Shown: positions 1 to 7,445, counted from the first letter of the stretch. The stretch: 11,855 bases of DNA from Lentisphaerota bacterium (GCA_016934225.1 JAFGTH010000018.1:1-11855), one strand, 5' to 3'. Notes: generated by a model not told the origin, from the sequence alone. Numbers and translations are program-made.

Positions 1-453
1 TACAAAATCCTTCAACTTATACTCGTTGGTCAGATGGAATTATTGCCGCGCATCAGTCGCATGTCCAATTTTTGGGATCGTATTGCGTTGAAATATGTGT
101 TAAATCCATTAGATCGGACCGAGGTTAAAAGGATGCTCAATTTTCGTTTGAAAAGCGCCGGTTATATCGGAGAGAACCCGCTTTTTACCGATGGCGCAAT
201 AGATCTGATATGGGAGCATACTCAGGGATATCCGCGCAAGTTGGCGTTATTGTGCCATAATTCACTTGAAGCGCTGGTGATGTATGATAAATCCACTGTT
301 GACGAATCCATAGTCCGGAAAATGATAGATGCAGAAATTAAACCTGTGGTCTTCGATCATAAAATTACCGCGCTTGAGGCAACCGGAGATAACGATATGG
401 ACTTAGGGAATAAGATTTTTGGGGGAAAACCAGGAAAACTTGTAAGCGCATGA
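1..453 (+). CDS. ExeA/GspA-type AAA+ ATPase, C-terminal part (5' end outside window)
   Basis: The reading frame is open from base 1, so the gene starts upstream and only about 150 C-terminal residues are seen. The first residues, KILQLILVGQMEL, match the strand and turn (LVGQPEL) that follow Walker B in ExeA-like AAA+ ATPases. Next comes the RI(A)LKY segment and an L-x-P-L-D/E stretch with a helical lid. The sensor-2 motif GYPRKLALLCHNSLEAL resembles the family's GxPRxINxLCxxAL. The last 40 or so residues are not conserved-looking. In type II secretion, ExeA/GspA works with GspB in the inner membrane to assemble the secretin through the peptidoglycan. The downstream membrane protein and secretin fit that role. 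The first in-frame ATG (34) lies inside the conserved core and is not the true start. The family call is firm; the exact partner system is inferred from the neighbours. Confidence 0.85.
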   Translation, partial: YKILQLILVGQMELLPRISRMSNFWDRIALKYVLNPLDRTEVKRMLNFRLKSAGYIGENPLFTDGAIDLIWEHTQGYPRKLALLCHNSLEALVMYDKSTVDESIVRKMIDAEIKPVVFDHKITALEATGDNDMDLGNKIFGGKPGKLVSA

Positions 454-561
454 GCGTCAGACAGCAGGCTTAAGAGAGTGTGATATAGGATAATAAATAG
501 CGAATGCCGAAAAGCAGGCAAAAGATTTTTTGTTGCAAGCTTGAAATTTTGAAGAGGCTGG

Positions 562-1422
562 ATGACTGAAGAGAAAGAAGAAATTTCGCCGGAAGAAAAG
601 CTGTTAAAAGTAATTCAGGGCAAACCCGAACCGGAGAAGGAACAAAAGGTCGGCTCTGCCGATGTAGCACCTTCGGCTTTGAAAGAGGGAGAGGGTTCGC
701 TTCCTGTTGTCGAATCGGTTCAAGCCGAGGGTGAGAAATCGGCTCAAACTGCGGCTGCGACGAAAAAGCCAAAGTTGCGGCTTACAAAGACCGACAGCGC
801 CGTTGGCGCTGACAGTAAAGCGCTCGAGGAACCGGTTTCGACGGCTGGTCTTATCGGCGGGTCGAATCCTGTTTTAGCTGTCAGTAAGCGTGGAATCGGT
901 GTTAAATTCGGAATTTCCAGTGTAAATCGCTTTCTGGCGGCGGGAATAGTGATAGCGCTTGCGATCACAGGCCTCGAAATATGGGGTTTCTTAAGGAATT
1001 CGGCGGAAGCTGCACAGATAGAAGCTGTTACAGAGCCGATGCCGTTCGAAGCGGATGTATCTCGTTCCGCGCAGTATTCTTTTCCAGAAGTCTTGATCTG
1101 GTATGAGCAACACCCTATATTGCTTGATTTCAAGGCCGAACCACAGGCTCGGTCTGATGATTCGGAACCTCGGAAATCGCAAGGCCCGCGTGTTGGATGG
1201 GAGGCATACGTTCGCAGTAACATGAAATTGATGGGGGTATCGCGTCATCCAGAAGATGAACAGGCAACGGAGGCTATTCTCGCTGACAATAAGACAAAGG
1301 CAATGCACTTTATGAAGACGGACGACAGTATTTTTGTGAGTAACCAAAAGGTATCGCTCAAGCGAATAGACGGCGCTTTGGTGGTATTGACGGACGGCAG
1401 AAATGACGTAACGATCGAGTAG
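562..1422 (+). CDS. Bitopic inner-membrane protein of a secretion/pilus operon (PilP/GspB/GspC-like layout)
   Basis: The protein has 286 residues. An acidic cytoplasmic N-terminus (SPEEKLLKVIQG at about 9-20) is followed by a long Pro/Ala/Lys/Glu-rich region to about residue 100. One membrane helix lies at about 124-144 (FLAAGIVIALAITGLEIWGFL). After it come a variable linker and a compact C-terminal domain at about 215-286, with MKLMGVSRHPEDEQATEAIL, MHFMKTDD and a final VSLKRIDGALVVLTDG. That last part resembles the small beta domain of PilP or the GspC HR domain: a residue-poor strand pattern of 'new version of function, value stored, displayed, constant'. Such a domain normally contacts the secretin N0 region. 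The start has GAGG at 554-557, four bases before the ATG. The stop is 13 bases before the secretin start, which supports co-transcription. The similarity is in layout and pattern only, so a specific family name is not secure. Confidence 0.75.
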   Translation: MTEEKEEISPEEKLLKVIQGKPEPEKEQKVGSADVAPSALKEGEGSLPVVESVQAEGEKSAQTAAATKKPKLRLTKTDSAVGADSKALEEPVSTAGLIGGSNPVLAVSKRGIGVKFGISSVNRFLAAGIVIALAITGLEIWGFLRNSAEAAQIEAVTEPMPFEADVSRSAQYSFPEVLIWYEQHPILLDFKAEPQARSDDSEPRKSQGPRVGWEAYVRSNMKLMGVSRHPEDEQATEAILADNKTKAMHFMKTDDSIFVSNQKVSLKRIDGALVVLTDGRNDVTIE

Positions 1423-1435
1423 TGGATTTGTTGAT

Positions 1436-3097
1436 ATGGAACAATGGAACTTCATAATTCGACGGATGTTGACAGGGTTGTTGTGCGCTTTTGCTGTTTT
1501 GGCCCTTGTTCAGTGGGGCAATGGAGCAGAAGATATCGGCTCACAAGCTGATTTGCCCGAAGTCAGAGTTTCTACAAAGAGACTCTCCGATTACGATTTG
1601 CCCGGATTCAGGGAGAAGGTTTACTTGAACACCATGGAAGCATGGGATGTTGTTCAGGTGATAGAGTTTCTCGCGCATAAGGGCGGTCTCAATAACGTGG
1701 TTATAGGAAAAGGAGTTGCCGGCCTTACAACCAAATTGAAGTTTGATGGCGTCGCCATAGGCGATGCCCTGGAAATCGTCCTTTCCGTCAACAGTTTGGC
1801 TTATGAAGTAAAAGGCGGCATTGTCACGATCATGACCGATGCAGAGTACAAAACTCTGTACGGAACGAGCTTCTACGATCACAAAAAGGTTAGAATCGTT
1901 GACCTGAAATATGCGGATGCTTCGCATGTTGCCGGCATGCTGGCCAGTGTGAAGAGCGATATTGGCACGATAGTCGCTGACCCAGTAACGGGAACATTGA
2001 TACTGATAGACACACCCGAGAAAATTCGCGAGATGCTTATGGTTGCCAACAGGGCGGACATGGAAACCGTATCGCGCGTGTTACCGACGGAAACCAAGAC
2101 GTTTGTGATACAGTATGGTGACGTCACGGATATTCATCAGGAAGTGACCAAGCTCTTATCCAAGGATGGCGGTTCAGCGATTGCAGACGTACGCACTAAG
2201 ACGCTCGTGGTTACGGATCTGCCTCATGCAATACGAAAGATCGAACAGATTGTAACGTTGTTCGACAAACGGCCGCAACAGGTTTTCATAGAGGCCAAAA
2301 TCATAGAGGTGGCGCTTGATGATGCGCACAGCCTTGGAATCAACTGGCAACATCTTTTGAGCGGAACCGGTCCGCGATTCTCATTGCAGGCATTGTCGGC
2401 GCCGTTGAGCGCGAAATCGGCCATCGGATCCGTCGGACGATTGACTTATAATACCGTGGCTTTGGGCGGCGATCTTGAGGTTATTGTTGATGCGCTGAGA
2501 ACTGTCGGCAAGACCATTATACATTCCAATCCGCAGATTGCCGTTATGGACGGTCAGGAAGCAGTGATAGAAGTAGTGGAAGATCAACCTTACAAGGAAA
2601 TTGCCCTTGAAAGCGGCACGACGAACATAACAGGAGTAACGTACCTTTTTAAGAAAGTGGGTGTGCAACTTAGCGTTACTCCGAAAATAAATGATGAAAA
2701 TTTTGTAAGCGTGGCGGTGAGGCCCGAAATTAGTTCTATATCACAATGGTATGACGGAGGCGCGCAACAAGGTACGCCGGTTATCAAGAAGGCGTTTGCG
2801 GAAACAACCGTGATGGTAAAAGACGGTGTAACGATAATCATAGGTGGTATGATCAGGGATCGGAAAGACACAAGTATGAGCAGCATACCATTGCTCGGAA
2901 GCATTCCTGTTCTGGGCAGATTGTTCAGGCATGATACTGATACGATTGTGAAGACGGAGACGGTTGTATTCATGACTCCGCGCATTATCTCCGGTGAAGC
3001 ACCTGTAAAATTATTGAGGGATATTGAAAAGTCTCCAAAACCGTTAAGACCTGTAGGACAGGACCAGATATATAAAGAACTCAAGCCTATACGATAG
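1436..3097 (+). CDS. Outer-membrane secretin (GspD/PilQ family)
   Basis: The 553-residue protein starts with a signal peptide (RR at 9-10, hydrophobic 11-28, likely cleavage near GNGA at 28-31). An N0/STN-like domain lies at about 62-137 (DVVQVIEFLAHKGGLNNVVI). N1-type repeats follow at about 150-210 (VDLKYADASHVAGML, IDTPEKI) and 220-278 (FVIQYGDVTDIHQEV, VVTDLPHAIRKIE). The secretin beta-barrel domain spans about 281-520. Its hallmarks are QQVFIEAKIIEV, HSNPQIAVMDGQEA, VGVQLSVTPKI, VKDGVTIIIGGMI, SIPLLGSIPVLGRLF and ETVVFMTPRII. Secretins form large gated outer-membrane channels for type II secretion, type IV pili or phage. No lipobox is present. The protein is short for GspD (about 650) and closer to PilQ/MshL-type secretins. 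The start was chosen because it gives a complete signal peptide; no good ribosome-binding site is visible. Neighbours with ExeA and PilP-like features support the call. Confidence 0.95.
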   Translation: MEQWNFIIRRMLTGLLCAFAVLALVQWGNGAEDIGSQADLPEVRVSTKRLSDYDLPGFREKVYLNTMEAWDVVQVIEFLAHKGGLNNVVIGKGVAGLTTKLKFDGVAIGDALEIVLSVNSLAYEVKGGIVTIMTDAEYKTLYGTSFYDHKKVRIVDLKYADASHVAGMLASVKSDIGTIVADPVTGTLILIDTPEKIREMLMVANRADMETVSRVLPTETKTFVIQYGDVTDIHQEVTKLLSKDGGSAIADVRTKTLVVTDLPHAIRKIEQIVTLFDKRPQQVFIEAKIIEVALDDAHSLGINWQHLLSGTGPRFSLQALSAPLSAKSAIGSVGRLTYNTVALGGDLEVIVDALRTVGKTIIHSNPQIAVMDGQEAVIEVVEDQPYKEIALESGTTNITGVTYLFKKVGVQLSVTPKINDENFVSVAVRPEISSISQWYDGGAQQGTPVIKKAFAETTVMVKDGVTIIIGGMIRDRKDTSMSSIPLLGSIPVLGRLFRHDTDTIVKTETVVFMTPRIISGEAPVKLLRDIEKSPKPLRPVGQDQIYKELKPIR

Positions 3098-3110
3098 ATA
3101 TCAAGCGCGT

Positions 3111-3200
3111 GGCTCGTCGGGGACGGTTCGCCCTGCCTGTTCGAAATCCGGTCGGAATTGGAAATGTCGGTATTGGCAGGGCGAAGCGTCTTGCCGAGCC
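3111..3200. repeat. 90-bp intergenic inverted-repeat (fold-back) element
   Basis: The left arm (3111-3137) begins GGCTCG and ends TTCGCCCTGCC. The right arm (3175-3200) begins GGCAGGGCGAA and ends CGAGCC. The inner 11 bp are perfectly complementary, 15 of the inner 16 bp pair, and the outer 6 bp (GGCTCG/CGAGCC) pair again after a few mismatches and one gap. A 37-base loop separates the arms. The element fills most of the 123-bp gap between the secretin and TPR genes. The GC-rich fold-back form resembles REP/MITE-like repeats spread through intergenic regions of many bacterial genomes. Only one copy is in the window, so its status as a dispersed family is inferred. Confidence 0.7.
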
Positions 3201-3220
3201 GCAAGCAATTGTGTTGCAGG

Positions 3221-4570
3221 ATGAGAAGATTTATTCACATAGTATACGCGTTTTTTGTGGCTGCCGGCCTTTCCGTCGCGGAGGATTTCTCATGGACTTG
3301 GGAAGATGACACAAAGTCCGCACCTGCGTCCAGCGACGTTCGTCCAGCCAATGATCATGAAGAGCGTGTTCCAACCAAAGCCGACGGCGGCGATGATGGA
3401 TTCGCTTGGTCATGGAATGAAAACGAGAATACTGATCAGCCTGTTCAACCAAAACCGGCGGAACAACCGCAAAAATCCGTGGAATCAGCCATTGATGAAG
3501 AGGCTCTGGTAAAACTGCAGAAAGAAAACGAAGAACTTCGTCGCAAGATTAAAATCGCAACGGAGGAGAAAAGCGCCACAGCCCGGAAAAACGAACAGCT
3601 CGAGAAAGACATGCGGGAATTAGAACAGAACATGCAGCTCTTTGTTGTGAAAATCCGCCAGTTGGAGCAGGCCAAAGCCGAAGCGCCGCAGGACAATATG
3701 GACAAGATGATGGATCTGGAATCGCAACTGTCGAAGGCGGACATGGAAAAATCGAAATTAGCTGTTCGTCTGGCCGAACTTCAAAAACAGGTTGAAACTT
3801 TGAAAGTCGCGGCGGTAAAACCCGCTCCAGCGCCTGTGTCCGGTTTGTCCGTGAAACCGGATTCGGATCTGTTTAAAAGAACGCAAGAAGAGAATCTGGC
3901 TTTGAAAAACAAGTTGGTTGAGATAGAAACCGCTCGAATAGAGGCGGCAAAAGCGCGTGAAGAAGCGGCCATGAAAGCTCGCAAAATTGAGGAAGAAGCG
4001 CGCGCAAAAGCGGAGCACGAAGCCGAACTCGAGAAAAAACTGGCGGGTGTCCGCGAAGCTGAAAAAGAACATAGACAAACCATTAGCGTCTTATTGAGTA
4101 AGATACCGGAGCTTGAACAGGAGTTGAGTCGGATGAATAAAAAAGCGACGGCCCAGGAAGAAGCGCTGCAGTATCGAGAACGTAATCTTGAGGCGCTCCA
4201 GAGGGAGATAGATCAGCGTGAGCACCGATTGATCAAAGCCGAGCGCATGGCCGCCATTCTTGAACAGGCCCGCTCGGAAGTGAGCAGGGTGAGCGATCGC
4301 GAAAAAAGGGACATGCACTACAACATGGGCGCCATATACGCCAAGGAAGGTCAGTACCATGCGGCTGAAAAGGAATATTTGAACGCTCTCAGAATAGATC
4401 CGACCGATGCGTCGGTTCACTATAATCTTGGCATTCTTTACGATGACCATCTAGGCGACAAGCAAAAGGCGGCGCGCCATTATAGGCGATATCTCAAGTT
4501 GAATCCTCACGCTTCCGACATTGATCAGGTAAGAAGCTGGTTGATGAAAATAGAAATGTCGGGGCGGTAG
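3221..4570 (+). CDS. Exported coiled-coil protein with C-terminal TPR repeats
   Basis: From 3221 the product has 449 residues. It begins with a signal peptide MRRFIHIVYAFFVAAGLSVA, with likely cleavage after residue 20. An ATG at 3158 would add 21 residues in front of this signal and would lie inside the inverted-repeat element, so it was rejected. The acidic N-terminal region carries two similar aromatic motifs, FSWTWED (23-29) and FAWSWNE (61-67). Long coiled coils follow at about 93-200 and 214-360 (rich in K, E, A, Q heptads), split by a Pro/Val linker (PAPAPVSG). Two TPRs close the protein at about 362-430: MHYNMGAIYAKEGQYHAAEKE and VHYNLGILYDDHLGDKQKA. TPRs bind partner proteins, so a periplasmic scaffold or secretin-assembly role is plausible but unproven. 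AGG abuts the start codon; no well-spaced ribosome site is seen. The gene follows the secretin on the same strand. Confidence 0.8.
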   Translation: MRRFIHIVYAFFVAAGLSVAEDFSWTWEDDTKSAPASSDVRPANDHEERVPTKADGGDDGFAWSWNENENTDQPVQPKPAEQPQKSVESAIDEEALVKLQKENEELRRKIKIATEEKSATARKNEQLEKDMRELEQNMQLFVVKIRQLEQAKAEAPQDNMDKMMDLESQLSKADMEKSKLAVRLAELQKQVETLKVAAVKPAPAPVSGLSVKPDSDLFKRTQEENLALKNKLVEIETARIEAAKAREEAAMKARKIEEEARAKAEHEAELEKKLAGVREAEKEHRQTISVLLSKIPELEQELSRMNKKATAQEEALQYRERNLEALQREIDQREHRLIKAERMAAILEQARSEVSRVSDREKRDMHYNMGAIYAKEGQYHAAEKEYLNALRIDPTDASVHYNLGILYDDHLGDKQKAARHYRRYLKLNPHASDIDQVRSWLMKIEMSGR

Positions 4571-4572
4571 AG

Positions 4573-4610
4573 AAGACTAAGGGCTGAGAAAGCAAAATTC
4601 TCGGTGTCTT
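4573..4610 (+). terminator. Possible hairpin downstream of the secretin operon
   Basis: Just after the TPR gene's stop, AAGAC (4573-4577) can pair with GTCTT (4606-4610). GCTGAGAA (4583-4590) can pair with TTCTCGGT (4598-4605), with two G-U pairs and a seven-base loop. A five-base bulge lies on the left side only. There is no T run after the stem, so it is a structured RNA end or a weak terminator at best. Confidence 0.25.
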
Positions 4611-4707
4611 GCGAACATAGGATTCCGTAATTGACACGGATGCGCGTCGTTATTCATGGCTTTATGATTATCAGAAAAATGCAGGGGACGAAACAGCGCG
4701 GGCGTTT

Positions 4708-4754
4708 TGAATCTTCTGACTGAAAGTTGAGCACAGAATTCTGATGAATCTTCT
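4708..4754. promoter_or_regulatory. Candidate control region upstream of the histidine kinase gene
   Basis: The 225-bp spacer 4571-4795 holds no convincing gene. It contains two exact 10-bp direct repeats TGAATCTTCT (4708-4717 and 4745-4754), 37 bp apart start to start, and a perfect palindrome CAGAATTCTG (4734-4743) between them. A TATGAT box at 4663-4668 could be a -10 element, but it has no good -35 at normal spacing. A TTGACA at 4631-4636 is too far away. The repeats could be an operator for the nearby regulator, but this is only a pattern. Confidence 0.25.
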
Positions 4755-4795
4755 CGTCGGAAGCGGATGCGTTTTCGACGCAGAACCTTGAAACA

Positions 4796-6604
4796 GTGAT
4801 GAGAACCAAACTCATACCCATTGTTTTGACGCTTGTTGTTTTGCCAACGGCGATTCTCGGTCTCATGGCAAGTCATGCTCTGAAAGCAAGGGAGCTTGTT
4901 CTGGCTGATCAAGTTGCGACGAACGCGGGGAAAGCCGTTCAAGCGGTTATTGCGGAGGTTGGGCGAAAACTTGACGCCGATTTGGACAGAATCAGTTTGT
5001 CCATGTCGGACAGACTTGCGCAAGGCGGCAAGTATGAAGATATCCATGCCACAGCCGAGAAATTACGCGCTTCCATGAGTATTGTGGGGCGGGTGTACCT
5101 ATTCATGAATCCGTGGGGCTTCTTGTACCCGCAGAGTGGCGATGATCAGACGGACAGGAGTGTCCTCAGGCCGGGATGGGACTATATTCCCAAGCCTGGC
5201 CGACAGCTCGGTAAGGCCAGTGACATCCCGTCGGCGCTCAATGCAACGGATGATTTGAGTAACAGGTTGATAGCGGAGCTTCGGAAAGCAGCGCTTGAAT
5301 TTGGGCCGGAACGCAGTTCCTTGCGAATCTGTTTGGACGACATGCTGTTCTGTTTTAAATTGCTTCCGAACAGAACGGGTCTTTTTGCGGGATACCAAGT
5401 TGATTTATCGGCCGCAAGAGAACTTGTTTCCGAACTGGCGGCGGGCGTGCCGGGACACGGCATAGTTCTGACAGTGGCGAATCTTGAGGATGGAGCCGGC
5501 GCCGGAGTGATCGTGTCGGATTCTCTAACACCAGCAGAAGTATCGAACAGCAAATTGATATGGGCAGACGCAATGAAAGCGTCGGCGATTGAGAATACAT
5601 ATGTTGATGCAACATTGGCGCGTGGATATCCCTTGTCGCCGCTTAAGTCTGTGCTGATTGAAGCTGTGCCTGCCGATTCCGGCTCCATGCGGTGGTCCGA
5701 AACGTTTCGCGCGCAGTTGTATGGTTGGGGGATCACTCTTCTCGCTTTAGGCATTTGCGCAGGAGTAGTCCTGGTTATGCGGGAATCGGCGCTGGAAATA
5801 CGACACGCCCGGGTCAGGAGCGATTTTGTTATAGGAGTTTCACATGATCTGCGCACACCGATAGCTTCGATGAAAATGCTTGCGGAAAGCCTGTATCTCG
5901 ATCGTGTGCCGGACCGAAACAAACAGAAAGCGTTTTTGAGCACCATAGCCAGAGAATGTGAGAGATTGAATCAACTTGTGGAAAGAGTGCTGTTCTTTGT
6001 GCGTATGGATCAGAATGCGCTGGCATATCGCTTGAACGACGTAAACGTATCCCAAACGGTCTCATGTGCGATTGAAGGATTCAAAGCCCGTTGTGAGGAG
6101 TGCAATATCGAACTGGCAATTCAAGGCGAATTACCGCTTATAAAGGCGGATGAAAGCGCGATAACCCAAGTTGTGTTGAATTTGCTGGACAATGCGGCGA
6201 AGTATGGGAAAGAGAGTTCAAAGTTCGAAGATCAAAGTTCGAAGATCAAAGTTTCAAGTTTCAAGTTTCAAGTTTCAAAGCAGGGAGTTGAGGCGGGAGA
6301 CACGGGTCTGGGGGAGATTCAGGTAAGAGTGGAGAAAGTATTACGCAGGAAGAGGTGGAGAATCCGAATGGATGAATGGATTAGGATTTCAGTTACTGAT
6401 TACGGGCCAGGGATTAATCCGAGAGAAATGAAGAAGATATTCAGGCGATTCTATCGGTCTCCGAGCGCGGCGGACAACAATCTATCCGGAGTCGGTTTGG
6501 GATTGGCGCTGTGTCGGCACATTATGCATGCGCATGGTGGTTGGATCGAGGCAGACAGCGTACCGGGCAAGGGCAGTATGTTTTCGGCGTTTTTACCGGT
6601 ATAA
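4796..6604 (+). CDS. Membrane sensor histidine kinase with heptamer-encoded insert
   Basis: The 602-residue protein has membrane helices at about 6-27 and 309-328. A roughly 280-residue extracytoplasmic sensor region that I do not recognise lies between them. No HAMP domain fits in the 20 residues between helix 2 and the H box SHDLRTP (phospho-accepting His350). The N box NLLDNAAKY (462-470), G1 DYGPGI (535-540), F box (IFRRFYR, 548-554) and G2 GVGLGLAL complete the catalytic domain. The stretch between N and G1 boxes is about 40 residues longer than usual and includes residues 474-494, read from a 7-bp tandem repeat. The kinase should autophosphorylate and pass phosphate to a response regulator, probably the convergent one at 6730-7422. 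The frame begins with GTG (4796) next to ATG (4799), either of which could be used; no ribosome site is evident. The repeat-coded insert may tune or switch the kinase. Confidence 0.9.
   Translation: MMRTKLIPIVLTLVVLPTAILGLMASHALKARELVLADQVATNAGKAVQAVIAEVGRKLDADLDRISLSMSDRLAQGGKYEDIHATAEKLRASMSIVGRVYLFMNPWGFLYPQSGDDQTDRSVLRPGWDYIPKPGRQLGKASDIPSALNATDDLSNRLIAELRKAALEFGPERSSLRICLDDMLFCFKLLPNRTGLFAGYQVDLSAARELVSELAAGVPGHGIVLTVANLEDGAGAGVIVSDSLTPAEVSNSKLIWADAMKASAIENTYVDATLARGYPLSPLKSVLIEAVPADSGSMRWSETFRAQLYGWGITLLALGICAGVVLVMRESALEIRHARVRSDFVIGVSHDLRTPIASMKMLAESLYLDRVPDRNKQKAFLSTIARECERLNQLVERVLFFVRMDQNALAYRLNDVNVSQTVSCAIEGFKARCEECNIELAIQGELPLIKADESAITQVVLNLLDNAAKYGKESSKFEDQSSKIKVSSFKFQVSKQGVEAGDTGLGEIQVRVEKVLRRKRWRIRMDEWIRISVTDYGPGINPREMKKIFRRFYRSPSAADNNLSGVGLGLALCRHIMHAHGGWIEADSVPGKGSMFSAFLPV
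6215..6277 (+). repeat. Nine tandem 7-bp units inside the kinase gene
   Basis: The stretch divides exactly into nine heptamers: AGTTCAA, AGTTCGA, AGATCAA, AGTTCGA, AGATCAA, then four identical AGTTTCA (6250-6277). The total is 63 bp (21 codons), so the reading frame is kept. It encodes a Ser/Lys/Phe/Val-rich segment (starting SSKFEDQ) placed between the N and G1 boxes of the ATPase domain. The four identical units are the type of tract that can slip during replication. Confidence 0.95.
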
Positions 6605-6625
6605 AGTTCAAAGATCAAAGTTAAA
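6605..6625 (+). repeat. Heptamer array directly after the kinase stop codon
   Basis: Three units, AGTTCAA, AGATCAA and AGTTAAA, start at the base after the kinase TAA (6602-6604). They have the same orientation and nearly the same units as the array within the kinase gene. Part of it (6617-6625, AAAGTTAAA) is complementary to 6703-6711 in the opposite-facing array. The 77 bases between those arms hold no gene. Confidence 0.8.
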
Positions 6626-6702
6626 AGTGGAAGATTCGACTGTGATTTTGTCTCGCCACAGTTTAGGTCGTTTGCCCTTGACGATTCTTCAACTTGCGAC
6701 CC

Positions 6703-6730
6703 TTTAACTTTCAACCTATAACTTGTAACT
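6703..6730 (-). repeat. Degenerate heptamer array at the regulator's 3' end
   Basis: Read on the minus strand, four in-phase units, AGTTACA, AGTTATA, GGTTGAA and AGTTAAA, run on from the regulator's TGA stop. The A of the stop is the first base of the first unit. The sense matches that of the kinase arrays relative to each gene. More degenerate units may continue to about 6688. The conserved part of each unit is GTT at positions 2-4. Confidence 0.7.
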
Positions 6731-7422
6731 CACTTTACAAACTTGTATCCCACCCCGTGGATAGTAAGGATGTGTTTAGGCTTTCCGGCTTTCTCTTCTA
6801 TCTTGCCGCGCAGGCTTGCCACAAAACTGTCCAGCGACCGCTGAGTGCCGAAGTATTCGGTGCCCCACACTTCATTCAGAACGACTTCACGCGAGAGAGC
6901 CTTGCCGTCATGTTCGCAGAAATAGGCTAGAAGATCGAACTCGGTTCGTGTAAGAGGGATCTCTTTTCCCGACTTGGTCAGGATGCGTGACTCGCCGTCC
7001 AGAACACAATCGCCGAACTCATATCTTGCGGCGCTATTCGTTTTGCGCGAAGCCCGTCTGAGTATTGCCGCGATCCGCGCAAGCAGTTCGTTAATGCTGA
7101 AAGGCTTTGTAACGTAATCATCGGCGCCCATTTCAAAACCGTGCACCTTGTCAAACTCATCGGTTCTGGCCGTGAGCATAAGGATGGGCATTTGTCTGCC
7201 GGCGTCCCGCAATTTCCGGCAGACATCGTAGCCGGACATGCCGGGTAGCATAATATCCAGCAGGATGAGGTCCGGAGACAAGGACATGCCCTTCTCAAGC
7301 GTATCCACGCCATTTTTGGTTGTGAGGACTTCGTAGCCGGCAAATTTGAGATTCTCTTTCAGGCCGAGCATTATTGCTTCATCATCTTCGGCCACAAGAA
7401 TGGTCTGTTTGGCTGTGGTCAT
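6730..7422 (-). CDS. OmpR/PhoB-family response regulator
   Basis: The 230-residue protein has a receiver domain at about 6-118: acidic pocket E12/D13/D14, phospho-accepting Asp56 (LILLDIMLPGMSG), Thr84 (LMLTART) and Lys96 (DDYVTKPF). A winged-helix DNA-binding domain follows at about 133-229, with EIPLTRTEFDLLAYF, the recognition region TQRSLDSFVASLRGKIE and the end HGVGYKF. The kinase phosphorylates Asp56 and the dimer binds direct repeats in promoters. The start MTTAKQTILVAEDD at 7422 was chosen because the receiver fold begins there. The frame is open back to a GTG at 7545, which would add 41 hydrophobic residues and was rejected. No strong ribosome site is visible before 7422. The gene faces the kinase gene tail to tail, unlike the usual same-strand pair, and is divergent from the LamG gene. 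Confidence 0.95.
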   Translation of the reverse strand: MTTAKQTILVAEDDEAIMLGLKENLKFAGYEVLTTKNGVDTLEKGMSLSPDLILLDIMLPGMSGYDVCRKLRDAGRQMPILMLTARTDEFDKVHGFEMGADDYVTKPFSINELLARIAAILRRASRKTNSAARYEFGDCVLDGESRILTKSGKEIPLTRTEFDLLAYFCEHDGKALSREVVLNEVWGTEYFGTQRSLDSFVASLRGKIEEKAGKPKHILTIHGVGYKFVK

Positions 7423-7445
7423 AAAAAACAAGATAGGAATTAAGA

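Noticed and set aside
454..561. Promoter in the gap between the ATPase and the PilP-like gene (AT-rich GATATAGGATAATAAAT).
   Set aside because: A -10-like box exists, but no supporting -35 at suitable distance was found, so no separate feature is claimed.
3158..3220. Longer start for the TPR protein at the ATG at 3158.
   Set aside because: The extra 21 residues come from the inverted-repeat element and would bury the signal peptide.
6215..6280. CRISPR array.
   Set aside because: The repeats are 7 bp, contiguous and without spacers.
6639..6662. Hairpin ACTGTG/CACAGT between the convergent genes as a terminator.
   Set aside because: Only six base pairs with a 12-base loop and no proper T run on either strand.
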